A DNA stretch of 64,000 nucleotides, from the NCBI GenBank assembly GCA_017644045.1, contig JAEPMI010000013.1:248001-312000 (forward strand), given 5' to 3'. How positions within the stretch are numbered: the stretch's first letter is position 1; each line of letters begins with the position of its first letter. This document shows positions 1-11,175 of the stretch, piece after piece. The notes beneath the pieces are model-generated. The model saw only the letters and a list, made by a program, of their open reading frames with translations. It made no database searches and was not told the origin of the DNA. A program made the position numbers and the translations under genes. Source of the DNA: Deltaproteobacteria bacterium (lineage in GTDB: Bacteria > Myxococcota_A > Polyangia > Polyangiales > Houyiibacteriaceae).

Positions 1-1
1 C

Positions 2-1135
2 TTCTGGTGGGTGGTCAGCGCGCAGGCCTTCCAGAAGAACACCGGCTCGGGCGTGCCCGCTCCCGTCGGCGAGCGCTTCGCGGACGTGCTGGTCCAGCTG
101 GCGCTCGACCTGAGTCCGCTGACCGTCATTCTCGCGATCGGCGGCATCTATGTGGGTCTGCGCGTGCGCGCGACCCGGCGCATCGGGCTCCTCTGGCTCC
201 TGCTGCTGTCGACCCACATCGCGGCCCGCGCGTGGCTCGGTTTCGTCCGCCACAACCCCGACGCGCTCGGCTACCTGATGCCCGCGAGCGGGACCATCGC
301 GCTCTTCGCGGCGCTCCTGGTCGGAGTGCTCCTCCACGCGGTCGCTCAGCGCGCGCCGCGAGTCGCCATCGTGGCCGGTCTGGTGGCCGCGGGACTCACG
401 CTCCTGCCGCTCCCTCGGGTCGCGCCCGACGTGACCTTGGCCACCTTCCGCGCGGGCGACGCCTTCGACGATGTCCTCCTTCGCGAGCTACCTCCGCGAG
501 CGGTCGTCCTCGCGCACGAGCCCCAGACCATCTTCCGGATCGCCGGCGCACAGTCGATCGGCGAGCGTCCCGACGTCGTCGTCGTGCCCATCCCGCTGCT
601 GCCCTACCCCGAGATGGTCGCCGACCTCGCCGAGGACGACCCGACGCTCCGAGACCTGCTCCGCGCCCACCTGCTCGACGGAGCAATCGGCGCGGCTCCG
701 CTCGAGAGTCTGGCCGCCGAGCGACCGGTGTTCCTCGAGATGGATCCCCGCGTCGGCGAGGCGCTCCACGCGTCGCTCGTGCCCGCGGGCCACTACCACC
801 GCGCGCTCGCCGACGGTGCGACCGACACGGACGTGGCCGAGCACGAGGTCGAGTCTCGGGCTCGTCTCGACCGCCTGCGCCAGCGGCTGGGCGCGCTCGA
901 CTCGGCCATCGACGGAGAGACCCGCAGTCGCCTGCTCTGGGAGCGCTACCAACACGCGCTCTTCCTCGCGGGCCGCGGTCAGCGGGAGGCCGCGCTCGCT
1001 CACGTCGAGGTCGGTCGCGAGCTCAACCCGGACGAGCCCCTGCTCGCCGCGTTCGCCCAGGCGCTCGCGCCGCCGCCGGAAGGCGAAGAGCCCCAGCCCC
1101 TCGATCTCACGCCCTTCCGGCTCGACGCCCTCTGA
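2..1135 (+). CDS. DUF2723-like membrane protein, C-terminal part (5' end outside window)
   Basis: The reading frame is open from base 2 and already coding, so the true start lies upstream of the window. What remains is about 377 residues: roughly three hydrophobic segments in the first 130 residues, then a soluble C-terminal half. Just after the last membrane segment comes AVVLAHEPQTIFRI followed by RPDVVVVPIPLL. This resembles the region after the membrane part of DUF2723/TMEM260-type proteins, where a 'read a name, then list' pattern precedes a TPR-like tail. The last 100 residues are helical and could be TPR-like (LFLAGRGQREAALAHVEVGRELNPDEP). Such proteins are proposed glycosyltransferases or sugar-handling membrane proteins. 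The family call is by eye on a partial protein, so it is tentative; the existence of the gene is not. Confidence 0.6.
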   Translation, partial: FWWVVSAQAFQKNTGSGVPAPVGERFADVLVQLALDLSPLTVILAIGGIYVGLRVRATRRIGLLWLLLLSTHIAARAWLGFVRHNPDALGYLMPASGTIALFAALLVGVLLHAVAQRAPRVAIVAGLVAAGLTLLPLPRVAPDVTLATFRAGDAFDDVLLRELPPRAVVLAHEPQTIFRIAGAQSIGERPDVVVVPIPLLPYPEMVADLAEDDPTLRDLLRAHLLDGAIGAAPLESLAAERPVFLEMDPRVGEALHASLVPAGHYHRALADGATDTDVAEHEVESRARLDRLRQRLGALDSAIDGETRSRLLWERYQHALFLAGRGQREAALAHVEVGRELNPDEPLLAAFAQALAPPPEGEEPQPLDLTPFRLDAL

Positions 1136-1142
1136 CGCGCCG

Positions 1143-1697
1143 TCATCGCGTCGGTTCGGGGACCTCGGGCACGGCGGGAAGATCGGTGTCGACCGGCGGC
1201 TGGGTCTCGCTGTTCGCGCGCTCCTCCCACGCCTGCCGCAGATCGCGGGCGACCGCCGGTGGGACGCTCTCGTCGAGCACGATGCGCCAGCCGACCTCGT
1301 CTTCCTGCAGCACCACCGGCCGGATGCGGACCTCGGGGTTCGCCGAGCGCACGTGCGCGACGTCCTCGGTGATGGAGATCCGGAGCGAGTCCTTGGCTCT
1401 CACGAGGTTACCGAAGACGTAGCCCGCCAGACCCTCGTCGGCGGGCTCGTCCCAGTCGGCGAAGGCGAGCTGGCGAGCCTCGGGGTCGTTCAGGTGAAAT
1501 CCGCGCCCGATGTCCATCCGCCGATCGATCTCCTTCTGAGAGATCTCGAGCACCCCGTACGCCTCGAGCAGGGTGTGCACCGTCGCTCGAGGCGTGTGGT
1601 AGCGGAGATCGGAGTGGCCCTCGCTGCCACCGCAGGCGCCGATGACGCCGAGCGTGAGGAGCACCACGAGGGCTCCTGGCCAAAGGAGTTGACGCAT
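1143..1697 (-). CDS. lipoprotein of unknown function
   Basis: The 184-residue product starts MRQLLWPGALVVLLTLGVIGAC, a short signal peptide ending in a lipobox with Cys22, so it should be a lipid-anchored envelope protein. The mature part is mixed alpha/beta (HTPRATVHTLLEAYGV, VLQEDEVGWRIVLDES) and ends in a Pro-rich tail. The combination of an N-terminal helix starting TPRATV and a later strand pair ending in W-R-I-V-L is like small DUF4878/NTF2-like lipoproteins, but this is only an impression. It is convergent with the preceding membrane protein gene (7 bases apart) and divergent from clpB. Confidence 0.75.
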   Translation of the reverse strand: MRQLLWPGALVVLLTLGVIGACGGSEGHSDLRYHTPRATVHTLLEAYGVLEISQKEIDRRMDIGRGFHLNDPEARQLAFADWDEPADEGLAGYVFGNLVRAKDSLRISITEDVAHVRSANPEVRIRPVVLQEDEVGWRIVLDESVPPAVARDLRQAWEERANSETQPPVDTDLPAVPEVPEPTR

Positions 1698-1849
1698 TCT
1701 TGCCGCACCTTAGCTTGGCCCTCGTTGCGGCCCAAAGGGGCCCGAGAATACGGTCGCGAGGCCTGCTGCCCCGCTCGCTGGCGGCGGCCGCCGTCGCGCC
1801 CGTGTCAGGGAGACTTCCGTCTCCCCCATCCCGATAGGAGAATCATTCG

Positions 1850-4450
<2,601 letters not shown>

Positions 4451-4451
4451 G

Positions 4452-4482
4452 CCCGCGCGGCCGGTCGCGCCATGCGGCCGGC
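4452..4482. terminator. GC-rich hairpin between clpB and the convergent lipoprotein gene
   Basis: Just after the clpB stop, GCGCGGCCG and CGGCCGGCGCG can pair with one bulge around a loop of about 9 bases. It sits in the 36-base gap between two convergent genes, where a bidirectional terminator is expected. There is no T-run, so termination activity is only inferred. Confidence 0.35.
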
Positions 4483-4486
4483 GCGT

Positions 4487-5917
4487 TCAGGGGCTGACGC
4501 AGCCGAAGCGCTGGACGTGGACGTGGTTCGGCTCGCCGTCTTCGGCGTAGGAGCCGATCCACGCCGTCCAGTACTCGTCGCCGTGGGCGATGAGGTCGAA
4601 GTGGGCCGCGAAGTCGGCCTCGCCGCCGGGGTTCGGTGGGATGGCCGCGTCGGTCTGGTCGAGGAGCTCGCCCTGCGGGCCGATGCGCACCAGCGAGTAG
4701 GTGTCGGCGGGGTTGCCCGCGGGGATGGCGACGAGATGGGTGCCTCCGCCCAGGGCGACGTGCGCTAGCGGCGGATTGGAGACCCGGAAGGGATAGGGCT
4801 CGAGGTCCGCGATCGGCTGGCCACCGAAGTCGAGTCGCTGTCCCTGCACACCATCGGGCCAGCTCGCCCTCCACCAGAGCCAGCCCTCGGGCGTCGGGAA
4901 CGCCAGCTCGGCTCGGGTGTAGATCGCGTCCGTTCGAGTCATCGGCTGGATCACCTCGAGGGTCGGCGTCAGGCGCGTGAAGCTCATCCACCGCTCGTCG
5001 AGGTCGGTGTCGACGTGATAGCTCGCGAGCAGGAGCTCGCCTTCCTCCGGGCGCCCGTGGAGCACGGCGCCGTAGAACATGTCGTCGACCTCGAGCTCGA
5101 GCTCGATGGGTTCCTCGCCGATCCGGCGGGAGCGGAGGGTCGCCATTCCCCGCCCAGTGCACGCGGAGACCAGCCGGTCGCCCACGAAGGTGAAGGTGTT
5201 CGCCCGCGGGCATCGCTCGAAGGCTCCGTCGCCCTCGACTTCTTCCACGCCATCGGGCCCCACCCGCCAGATGCGCGCGCGGTCGTCGGAGCCAACGCGT
5301 TCGCTGGCGAAGAGGAGGCCGGCTTCCGGCTCCAGGCCACGAATGCGTTGGCCGCCGAGCTGCACTCGCTCCGAAAGCAGCTCCGGTGGGCCGATCGGCC
5401 GGGCTTCGTCGTCGAGGGAGCGACCCCAGATGTTCGGGATCTCCTCGCCGCCGTAGATGCCGTGGTTCCAGGTGACGAAGACGCCATCGCCCCGTGGGAT
5501 CAGGATCGGGTCCTTCGCCCAGCTGCAGGTGCCGCAGCGGTCGTAGCCACCCGCACCTTCTCGGACCTCGACGGCGGGACCGAGCTCACCGAAGGGGAGC
5601 CCCTCGTCCACGAGTCCATCGCAGTCGTCGTCGCCGCCCCCGCAGGCCTCCATCGAGGGCGCGCCGGGGACGCAGAGCGCCAGGTCACACGCGCTGCGTC
5701 GGCATGCCCCGAGGCCACAGTCGACCGTCGGGAGTCCTTCGTCGATGCGGCCGTCCCCGTCGTCGTCGAGGCCGTCGCAGCGTTCGAGCGGCGCGTCGAC
5801 GCTGGCGTCCACCGGGGAGCCCAGGTCTTCGCTGGCGACCTCGAGCTCGGTCCGTGCGCCGCACGCCACGACGAAGAGGGTCAGCGTGGCCGCCCATCGA
5901 CCGTCGAAGCTGCTCAA
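4487..5917 (-). CDS. lipoprotein with MopE-type DDDGDG motifs
   Basis: About 476 residues. The start is taken as the TTG at 5917 because it overlaps the stop of the upstream gene (TTGA) and puts a clean signal peptide at the N-terminus (RWAATLTLFVVAC, lipobox Cys at about 19). The open frame continues upstream, but that part is Arg/Cys-rich and unlike a protein. After the lipobox come two MopE-type Asp-rich loops (CDGLDDDGDGRIDEG and GGGDDDCDGLVDEG), which in this family look like calcium-binding loops. The rest (residues 100-476) reads as a beta-rich, possibly propeller-like domain with recurring short strands ending in Asp/Gly turns. Probably a surface lipoprotein; its ligand is unknown. 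Last gene of the thiE operon. Confidence 0.75.
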   Translation of the reverse strand: MSSFDGRWAATLTLFVVACGARTELEVASEDLGSPVDASVDAPLERCDGLDDDGDGRIDEGLPTVDCGLGACRRSACDLALCVPGAPSMEACGGGDDDCDGLVDEGLPFGELGPAVEVREGAGGYDRCGTCSWAKDPILIPRGDGVFVTWNHGIYGGEEIPNIWGRSLDDEARPIGPPELLSERVQLGGQRIRGLEPEAGLLFASERVGSDDRARIWRVGPDGVEEVEGDGAFERCPRANTFTFVGDRLVSACTGRGMATLRSRRIGEEPIELELEVDDMFYGAVLHGRPEEGELLLASYHVDTDLDERWMSFTRLTPTLEVIQPMTRTDAIYTRAELAFPTPEGWLWWRASWPDGVQGQRLDFGGQPIADLEPYPFRVSNPPLAHVALGGGTHLVAIPAGNPADTYSLVRIGPQGELLDQTDAAIPPNPGGEADFAAHFDLIAHGDEYWTAWIGSYAEDGEPNHVHVQRFGCVSP

Positions 5918-6156
5918 AGCGGTCGCTTGAAGCAGGCGGCCGCGCCCGCGACACTGACCATCTCCCACCCCTGCGCGCCCATGGACATGCCCGCGTGGGC
6001 AGCGGCATCGACACTTCGGACCGTGACGCACGTGTTCTCCCAGCGCTGGACGCCAGCAGCCTGCTGCTGGGCACTCAAGGGCGGGACGACGAGCGGCGCG
6101 GCAGCACAGCCGAGGGCGAAAGCGATGAGAGCGGTGGAGAGGGTCTTCTTCGACAT
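5914..6156 (-). CDS. small secreted protein
   Basis: An 80-residue product with a typical signal peptide (MSKKTLSTALIAFALGCAAAPLVVPPLSA, cleavage near residue 29). The mature part of about 50 residues contains two Cys and the pattern WENTCVTV...GAQGWEMVSVAGAAACFKRP. A small domain with a pair of Cys and a GWEMVSV strand recurs in short DUF4177-type proteins, and that resemblance is plausible here (residues 40-80). Its TGA stop overlaps the TTG start of the next gene, so the two are likely translationally coupled. Confidence 0.7.
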   Translation of the reverse strand: MSKKTLSTALIAFALGCAAAPLVVPPLSAQQQAAGVQRWENTCVTVRSVDAAAHAGMSMGAQGWEMVSVAGAAACFKRPL

Positions 6157-6193
6157 GCCGAGAGGCTAGCTCTCGATCGACTCGGATCGAAGC

Positions 6194-6784
6194 TCAGTCG
6201 CCGCCGGGGAGGAGGTCGAAGAGCTCGCGGCCGAGGCGTTCCATGGCGAGCGTCAGGCGGTCGCCGCCCTCGAAGTCGAGGACGAGCAGTCCTCGGCCGC
6301 CGGGGCCGCCGAGCTCGACGTACTCGCACTTCTCCGTGAGCGGAGGGAGCCCCTCGCCCTCGGTGGTGACCTTGGCGTGACCGCGCCGGCGCAGGCTCAG
6401 GCGGAAACCCTCGACCGGGAGCTCGGCGGGAACGCGGCCGCTCGGCACGTCGTCGGTGTGCTTGGCGAGCGCCAGGTCTTTGGCTTGCTCGTCGAGCTGC
6501 ACGACCCACTCGGCGCGGCCGCCGCCGCCGGGCGTGTGGAAGAGCCGGAGCACGAAGCCCTCCTCGTCGAGCTCGACCTTGGCCGCGAGCCAGAGCTCGG
6601 TGTCGGCGTAGAGGAGCACGTCGCCGATCCGCAGGCCGCGCGGGCCCTTGGACTCCGCCTTCTTCGTTTCGGTGGGCGGGCCCTCCGCCGCGCGCGCGTC
6701 CGCTTCCATCCGGGCGCGGATTCGCCGGAGCGCCACGCCCGCGAGCGCCACGGCGCCGAGACCGATGCCGAGCTCGATGATCAC
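6194..6784 (-). CDS. membrane-anchored protein of unknown function
   Basis: The start is the GTG at 6784, which overlaps the thiE stop as GTGA; the frame upstream of it is only a shadow of thiE. The product is 196 residues: an N-terminal membrane helix (IIELGIGLGAVALAGVAL), a charged linker, and a cytoplasmic beta-rich domain beginning LRIGDVLLYADTELWLAAKVEL. This opening and the later RRRGHAKVTTEG and KCEYVELGG strands are reminiscent of DUF4178-type domains, but the match is by eye and weak. It is coupled to thiE yet nothing in it suggests thiamine chemistry. Confidence 0.75.
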   Translation of the reverse strand: MIIELGIGLGAVALAGVALRRIRARMEADARAAEGPPTETKKAESKGPRGLRIGDVLLYADTELWLAAKVELDEEGFVLRLFHTPGGGGRAEWVVQLDEQAKDLALAKHTDDVPSGRVPAELPVEGFRLSLRRRGHAKVTTEGEGLPPLTEKCEYVELGGPGGRGLLVLDFEGGDRLTLAMERLGRELFDLLPGGD

Positions 6785-7410
6785 GCGGCACCTCGGTGCA
6801 TGGCTTCGGCCGCGGCGCGAATGTCCGCAGCGCCGCTCACCGCGCCGATGGCGGCGACCAGCGGTGCGCCCACGCGATGAGCCTCGAGCGCCCGCTCGGG
6901 AGTCAGGCCGCCGATGGCCACGACGGGAAGCTCCACCGCGGCGCAGACCGCGCCCAGCAGCTCGAGCCCGACCACCGGATCCGGGCGCTCCTTGGTGCCG
7001 GTCTCGAAGACCGGTCCGAAGCCGATCAAATCCGCGCCGAGTCGGGTCGCTTCGCGCGCCTGGTCGAGGTCGTGGGTCGAGAGTCCGATCGGTCCCGAGA
7101 ATAGCTTCCGTGCTTCCGCTACCGGCAAGTCGTCCTGCCCGAGGTGCAGGCCGTCCGCCTCGCAGAGCAGCGCGATGTCGACCCGATCGTTCAGCACGAA
7201 GGGTACGCCCGCCTCGCTGGCGAGCGCTTTGAGCGCGCGGGCGAGCTGAAGATGCTCGGCATCGTCCGAGCCCTTGAAGCGAAGCTGCAGCACCGCGCAG
7301 CCACCGGCGAGAATGGCCCGAGCCGTGTCCAGCGGTCCGGCCGGCGCGTGCTCCGGGTCCACGATTCCGTAGTGGCCTCGCCAGGTTCGCGGGGGGGCTG
7401 CGTGCGTCAC
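6781..7410 (-). CDS. thiE: thiamine-phosphate synthase ThiE
   Basis: The 209-residue TIM-barrel enzyme joins HMP pyrophosphate and thiazole phosphate to give thiamine phosphate in the cytoplasm. Diagnostic pieces are in order: AVLQLRFKG (usual QLR-K), FVLNDRVDIAL (NDR-D), ADGLHLGQDDL (DGxHLGQ-D), PIGLSTHD (GxSTH), IGFGPVFETGTKERPD (GP-F-T-TK) and PVVAIGGL (phosphate-binding GG). The start is GTG. First gene of a minus-strand operon of four. Other thi genes are not in the window. No THI-box riboswitch is present in the short upstream gap, so TPP control is not evident. Confidence 0.95.
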   Translation of the reverse strand: MTHAAPPRTWRGHYGIVDPEHAPAGPLDTARAILAGGCAVLQLRFKGSDDAEHLQLARALKALASEAGVPFVLNDRVDIALLCEADGLHLGQDDLPVAEARKLFSGPIGLSTHDLDQAREATRLGADLIGFGPVFETGTKERPDPVVGLELLGAVCAAVELPVVAIGGLTPERALEAHRVGAPLVAAIGAVSGAADIRAAAEAMHRGAA

Positions 7411-7481
7411 CCGGCGAACATAGGCGAGGTGGGGCGGCGATCAACCCTGCTCGCCTCCGAGTCCGCGTGCTAGGACCGGCC

Positions 7482-9296
7482 GTGGCCCACGAGGACTCCG
7501 GCGCGGTGAGCGAGCGGACCCGCTTCGAGTGGGTGGCGTGGGCGTTCACCCTCGCGGTCGCGCTGATGCTCCTCTGGATGGCCGGGTCGCGCTTCCAGAA
7601 CGTCCATCAGCGGACCTTCGATCTCGGCTTCTATGGACGCCTCGCGTGGGGCCTCGCCGAGTTCGATGGGTGGGACCCGCTCCAGAACGCGCACGTGCTC
7701 GGGCTGCACGTCTCGCCGATCCTGATCCCGCTGGGCTGGCTCGGACGGATCTTCGGGACCATTCCGGTGCTGCTCACGGCCCAGGTCCTGGCCGTGGCGG
7801 GCGCGGCCCTGGTCCTCGGCCGGCTCGCCTCTCGCCACATGGGTCCGATGGGACACCTGATCGGGCCCATCGCGTTCCTGGCGCACCCGAACCTGACCCA
7901 CGTCACCACCTACGAGTTCCACCCGGGCACCCTCGCGGTGCTGCCCCTCGCCTGGGCGCTCGATCGCCTCGATGCCGGCGACTCCAAGGGCGTCGCTCGG
8001 GGTGCGATCGGGATCCTCCTCTGCCGCGAGGACCTGGCCCTGGTGGTGCTGATGCTGGCGGTGCTCGTCGCCTGGCCCGCGCGCCCCTGGCGGAAGAGCG
8101 GCCGGCGGCCCCTCGAGTGGCGCCGCGGTATCCAGCTCGCGGTGGGCGCCCTCTGCTACCTCGCCCTCTTCGCCTTCGTGCTCCACCCGACCTTTGCCCC
8201 GAAGGATGGCCCCTTCCAGGCTCACTTCGGCCACCTCGGCGCCGACCCGAACGAAGCCGTCGACAACCTCCTGGCGAATCCACTGCGGGCGTTTGCCCAC
8301 GTGGGGCACGACAAGCTGACCTGGCTCCCGCGGGTGTTGGCGCCGCTCGCGTTCCTTCCGCTCGTCGCTCCGCGGCTGGCGCTGCCCGCCCTTCCGGTGC
8401 TCGCCATCGCGTTCTTCAGCGCGTTCCCGACCACGGTGAACCTGGACAGCCACTACCTGACCCTGGCCATTCCGCCACTCATCGCCGCGGCCCTCGTGGG
8501 GGCGGGACACATCCGGAAGCGGCTCCCTGCGCCCATCGGGGACATCGCCCCCTTCGGCCTGGCCGCTGCAGCGATGATCGGCTGGGCGGTCGCCGGTCAG
8601 ACACCAGCAGCGGCGGACTTCGAGGCCGACCGAGAGACGGTCGCCCGACGTATCGTTCTCGACGCGATTCCGGAAGGGGCCTCGGTCCAGGCCCCCGGTC
8701 CTTTCCTTCCCCATCTCGTCGAACGGACCCGGCTCCATCGAGGCTGGAAGACCGACAGCGGGGCGGACTTCGTCGTTCTCGATCTGTGGAGTCGTGAACG
8801 ATACGGCGGTCGCGAGGTCATGCTCCGAACGAGCGAGGAGCCCTACATCCGCAACTGGTTCGCGAGCGACGACTTCGGCGTGGTCGAGCGAGCCGGTCGT
8901 TACGTCCTGCTCGAGCGAGGTCGCGACCCACGAGGTGGTATCGCACGTGAGTACATCGTGGGCGAGGGCCGGGAACGCGCCGGACGGCGGTTGACCGAGT
9001 GCCTCAGCCTCGTGGGCGCCGAGCGGACGAGCGAGACGACGGTAGCACTCGAGCTACACGCGAACGGGCCCTGCCCCGCGGACCTCGGCCTTCGCATCGA
9101 CGACCGGGTCGAGCTGCTCTTCGATGGGCTGCTCTCGCCCACTCACCTGCGAGCGGGCGATCGGTTGCGATCCGAGCATCGCTCCAGCGAAGCGGTGCTC
9201 CATCTCTCGATGCTCCGCTCCAGCGGCGCTCGGCCGCTGCACGAGGACCCGAGCGAGGTCCTCGTGACCGTGGGTCACTCGACCAGCGGGCCGTAG
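7482..9296 (+). CDS. DUF2079 family polytopic membrane protein
   Basis: About 604 residues with some ten hydrophobic segments in the first 370 residues and a soluble C-terminal part. The N-terminal signature is that of DUF2079: FDLGFYGRLAWGLAEF, then HVLGLHVSPILIPL, then FHPGTLAVLPLAWAL and LLCREDLALVVL (D-G...H-SP...E-HP...RED). These proteins have a glycosyltransferase-like GT-C membrane fold; the donor and acceptor are unknown. The start is uncertain: GTG 7482 has AGGA 6 bases upstream, but GTG 7467 and GTG 7506 are also possible. The last 22 bases overlap the convergent aguB gene. Confidence 0.85.
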   Translation: MAHEDSGAVSERTRFEWVAWAFTLAVALMLLWMAGSRFQNVHQRTFDLGFYGRLAWGLAEFDGWDPLQNAHVLGLHVSPILIPLGWLGRIFGTIPVLLTAQVLAVAGAALVLGRLASRHMGPMGHLIGPIAFLAHPNLTHVTTYEFHPGTLAVLPLAWALDRLDAGDSKGVARGAIGILLCREDLALVVLMLAVLVAWPARPWRKSGRRPLEWRRGIQLAVGALCYLALFAFVLHPTFAPKDGPFQAHFGHLGADPNEAVDNLLANPLRAFAHVGHDKLTWLPRVLAPLAFLPLVAPRLALPALPVLAIAFFSAFPTTVNLDSHYLTLAIPPLIAAALVGAGHIRKRLPAPIGDIAPFGLAAAAMIGWAVAGQTPAAADFEADRETVARRIVLDAIPEGASVQAPGPFLPHLVERTRLHRGWKTDSGADFVVLDLWSRERYGGREVMLRTSEEPYIRNWFASDDFGVVERAGRYVLLERGRDPRGGIAREYIVGEGRERAGRRLTECLSLVGAERTSETTVALELHANGPCPADLGLRIDDRVELLFDGLLSPTHLRAGDRLRSEHRSSEAVLHLSMLRSSGARPLHEDPSEVLVTVGHSTSGP

Positions 9297-10117
9297 AGCT
9301 CGGGTCGGCGGTCCCGGAAGAAGCCCCAGCCCGCGCGGCCGCGACGGAGCTCGTCGCGATCGAAGGTCGCCGTGAGCACTCCCGTGTCCTCGCGGCCGAG
9401 CTCGGCGACCTTGTCGCCCCGCGGGTTGGCGATGAAGCTCGAGCCGTAGAACTCGAGCTCGCCTTCCGGACCGATGCGGTTCGCCGCCACGACCGGCATC
9501 GCGTTGCTCACCGCGTGGCCGATCATCGCGCGCTGCCAGGGATCCTTGGTGTCCATCTCCGGCGCCTGGGGCTCGTTGCCGATGGCCGTCGGGTAGAAGA
9601 GCACCTCGGCGCCCATGAGCGCCATCGCGCGGGCGGCCTCGGGAAACCACTGGTCCCAGCAGATCCCGACACCGATCTTCCCGAAGCGGGTGTCCCAGAC
9701 TCGGAAGCCGGTGTCGCCCGGACGGAAGTAGAACTTCTCTTCGTAGCCCGGGCCGTCCGGGATGTGGCTCTTGCGATACACGCCGAGCAGCTCGCCGCCG
9801 TCGTAGAACGCGAGGCTGTTGTAGTGGCACTGCCCATCGCGCTCGAAGAACGACACGGGGATCGCGATGTCGAGCTCCTTCGAGAGGCGCGCGAAACGCT
9901 CGAGCGTCGGGTGGCCTTCGACGGGATGGGCCCAGTCGAAGAAGCGCTCTTCCTCTTCACGGCAGAAGTAGGGGCCTTCGAAGAGCTCGGGTGGGAGCAC
10001 GACCTGCGCGCCGAGCCCGGCGACCTCGCGGACCAGCGCCTCGACGCGGTCGACGTTCTTCGTGCGATCCTCGCTACCGAGCGTGCACTGCAGGAGTCCG
10101 ACGTGGAGCTGACTCAT
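9275..10117 (-). CDS. aguB: N-carbamoylputrescine amidase
   Basis: The 280-residue nitrilase-superfamily enzyme converts N-carbamoylputrescine to putrescine, CO2 and ammonia. The Glu-Lys-Cys triad is visible: E44 in LPPELFEG, K116 in YRKSHIPDGPGY and C153 in VGICWDQWFPE. The strings YRKSHIPDGPGYEEKFYF and CWDQWFPEAAR are typical of the plant/bacterial carbamoylputrescine amidase subgroup rather than of general nitrilases, and the preceding gene is aguA, which makes its substrate. AGGA lies a few bases ahead of the ATG. Its end overlaps the convergent DUF2079 gene. Confidence 0.95.
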   Translation of the reverse strand: MSQLHVGLLQCTLGSEDRTKNVDRVEALVREVAGLGAQVVLPPELFEGPYFCREEEERFFDWAHPVEGHPTLERFARLSKELDIAIPVSFFERDGQCHYNSLAFYDGGELLGVYRKSHIPDGPGYEEKFYFRPGDTGFRVWDTRFGKIGVGICWDQWFPEAARAMALMGAEVLFYPTAIGNEPQAPEMDTKDPWQRAMIGHAVSNAMPVVAANRIGPEGELEFYGSSFIANPRGDKVAELGREDTGVLTATFDRDELRRGRAGWGFFRDRRPELYGPLVE

Positions 10118-10124
10118 ACCTTCC

Positions 10125-11120
10125 TCATGCCGGTCGCTGCTGCGTGATGCAATGGAACGCGCCCCCGCCTTCCAGGATCGCTCGCGAGCTCAGGCCACGA
10201 ACGCGACGGTCCGGGAAGAGCATCGCCAGCTGAGTGACCGCCTGCTCGTCCGCCGGGACGCCGTAGGTCGGCACCAGCACCTGTTCGTTGGCCAGGTAGT
10301 AGTTCGCGTAGCTCGCCGGGAGCAGCTCGCCGTCCTCGTTCCTCACCTGACCAGGCGAAGGGATCACATGGACCTCGAGGGTTCGACCGGCCGCGTCCTG
10401 CTGCTGGAGGAGTTGCTCCTGCAGCGCCATGAGCATCGCGCCGTTCGGGTCGCTCGGGGTCAGTCCCATCGTCACCACCGCGCCCGGCCGCACGAAGCGG
10501 ACCAGCGTGTCGACGTGACCATCGGTGTGGTCGTTGGCGAGCATCGCCTCGACGCTGATCAACGCCTCCGCGCCGAGGGCTTCCTTCATCTCCGCCATCA
10601 CGGCGTCGACGGTCGTCTCTCGGCGAGTGGCCAGGCGCCGCAGCCAGGGATCGGTGGTCAGGATGGTGCCCTCACCGTCGATCTCGATGCCGCCACCTTC
10701 GAAGACGAAGTCGAAGCGTCGACTCTCCAACCCGAAGGTCTCCGCGATGCGCGGCGCCAGATCCAGGTCGCCCTCCATGGGGTACTTTCCGCCCCATCCG
10801 TCGAAGTCGAAGACGAGGGCGATCTCGTCCCCCGACGCCGAGCGTGCCATCACCGGCAGCGAGTCCCGAGTCCAGGCGTCGCCATAGGCCATGCGATGGA
10901 TGGTCACGTTCGCGCCGGCGTCCGGTGCCTCCACATCGGGATGGACGAGCAGGTCCACCGCCTCGGTCTCGGCGATGGCCCGCACCAGGGCCAGGTGCTC
11001 CACCTGTGCGGCGGTCAGGTCTGGCCACTCGTGGTCGAGGTGGGGCCAGGCCATCCAGCAGCTCGCGTGGGCAGCGTGTTCGGCGGGTAGGGTCAGGTGC
11101 GTTCCAGTAGCCGGGCTCAT
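10125..11120 (-). CDS. aguA: agmatine deiminase
   Basis: The 331-residue guanidine-group-modifying enzyme hydrolyses agmatine to N-carbamoylputrescine and ammonia. Visible family motifs: MAWPHLDHEWPDL near the N-terminus, MAYGDAWTRDSLPV (substrate-binding DxW-RD), FVFEGGGIEIDGEGTILTT, NDHTDGHVDTLVRF (catalytic His/Asp region), and the C-terminal EGGGAFHCITQQ with the nucleophile C324. The frame runs 20 residues further upstream, but ATG 11120 gives the family's usual N-terminus. The 7-base gap to aguB makes an operon. Nested inverted repeats 30-55 bases upstream could be an operator. Confidence 0.95.
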   Translation of the reverse strand: MSPATGTHLTLPAEHAAHASCWMAWPHLDHEWPDLTAAQVEHLALVRAIAETEAVDLLVHPDVEAPDAGANVTIHRMAYGDAWTRDSLPVMARSASGDEIALVFDFDGWGGKYPMEGDLDLAPRIAETFGLESRRFDFVFEGGGIEIDGEGTILTTDPWLRRLATRRETTVDAVMAEMKEALGAEALISVEAMLANDHTDGHVDTLVRFVRPGAVVTMGLTPSDPNGAMLMALQEQLLQQQDAAGRTLEVHVIPSPGQVRNEDGELLPASYANYYLANEQVLVPTYGVPADEQAVTQLAMLFPDRRVRGLSSRAILEGGGAFHCITQQRPA

Positions 11121-11150
11121 GACTCGCCCGGTGTGCCACGCACTCCCGCG

Positions 11151-11175
11151 CGATTCCAAGCGAATCGTCCATTCG
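11151..11175. promoter_or_regulatory. nested inverted repeats upstream of aguA
   Basis: Two overlapping inverted repeats share bases: CGATTC-N5-GAATCG at 11151-11167 (perfect 6-base arms) and CGAAT-N5-ATTCG at 11161-11175 (perfect 5-base arms). They lie 31-55 bases upstream of the aguA ATG. Their spacing suggests a dimeric repressor or activator site for the agmatine operon; no regulator gene is adjacent. Confidence 0.4.

Noticed and set aside
5918-6031. N-terminal extension of the MopE-type lipoprotein
   Set aside because: The stretch overlaps another gene and reads as a Cys/Arg/Gly-rich shadow; TTG 5917 gives a clean lipobox and TTGA overlap.
7411-7481. TPP riboswitch upstream of thiE
   Set aside because: The gap is about 70 bases and lacks the conserved CTGAGA and the expected stems.
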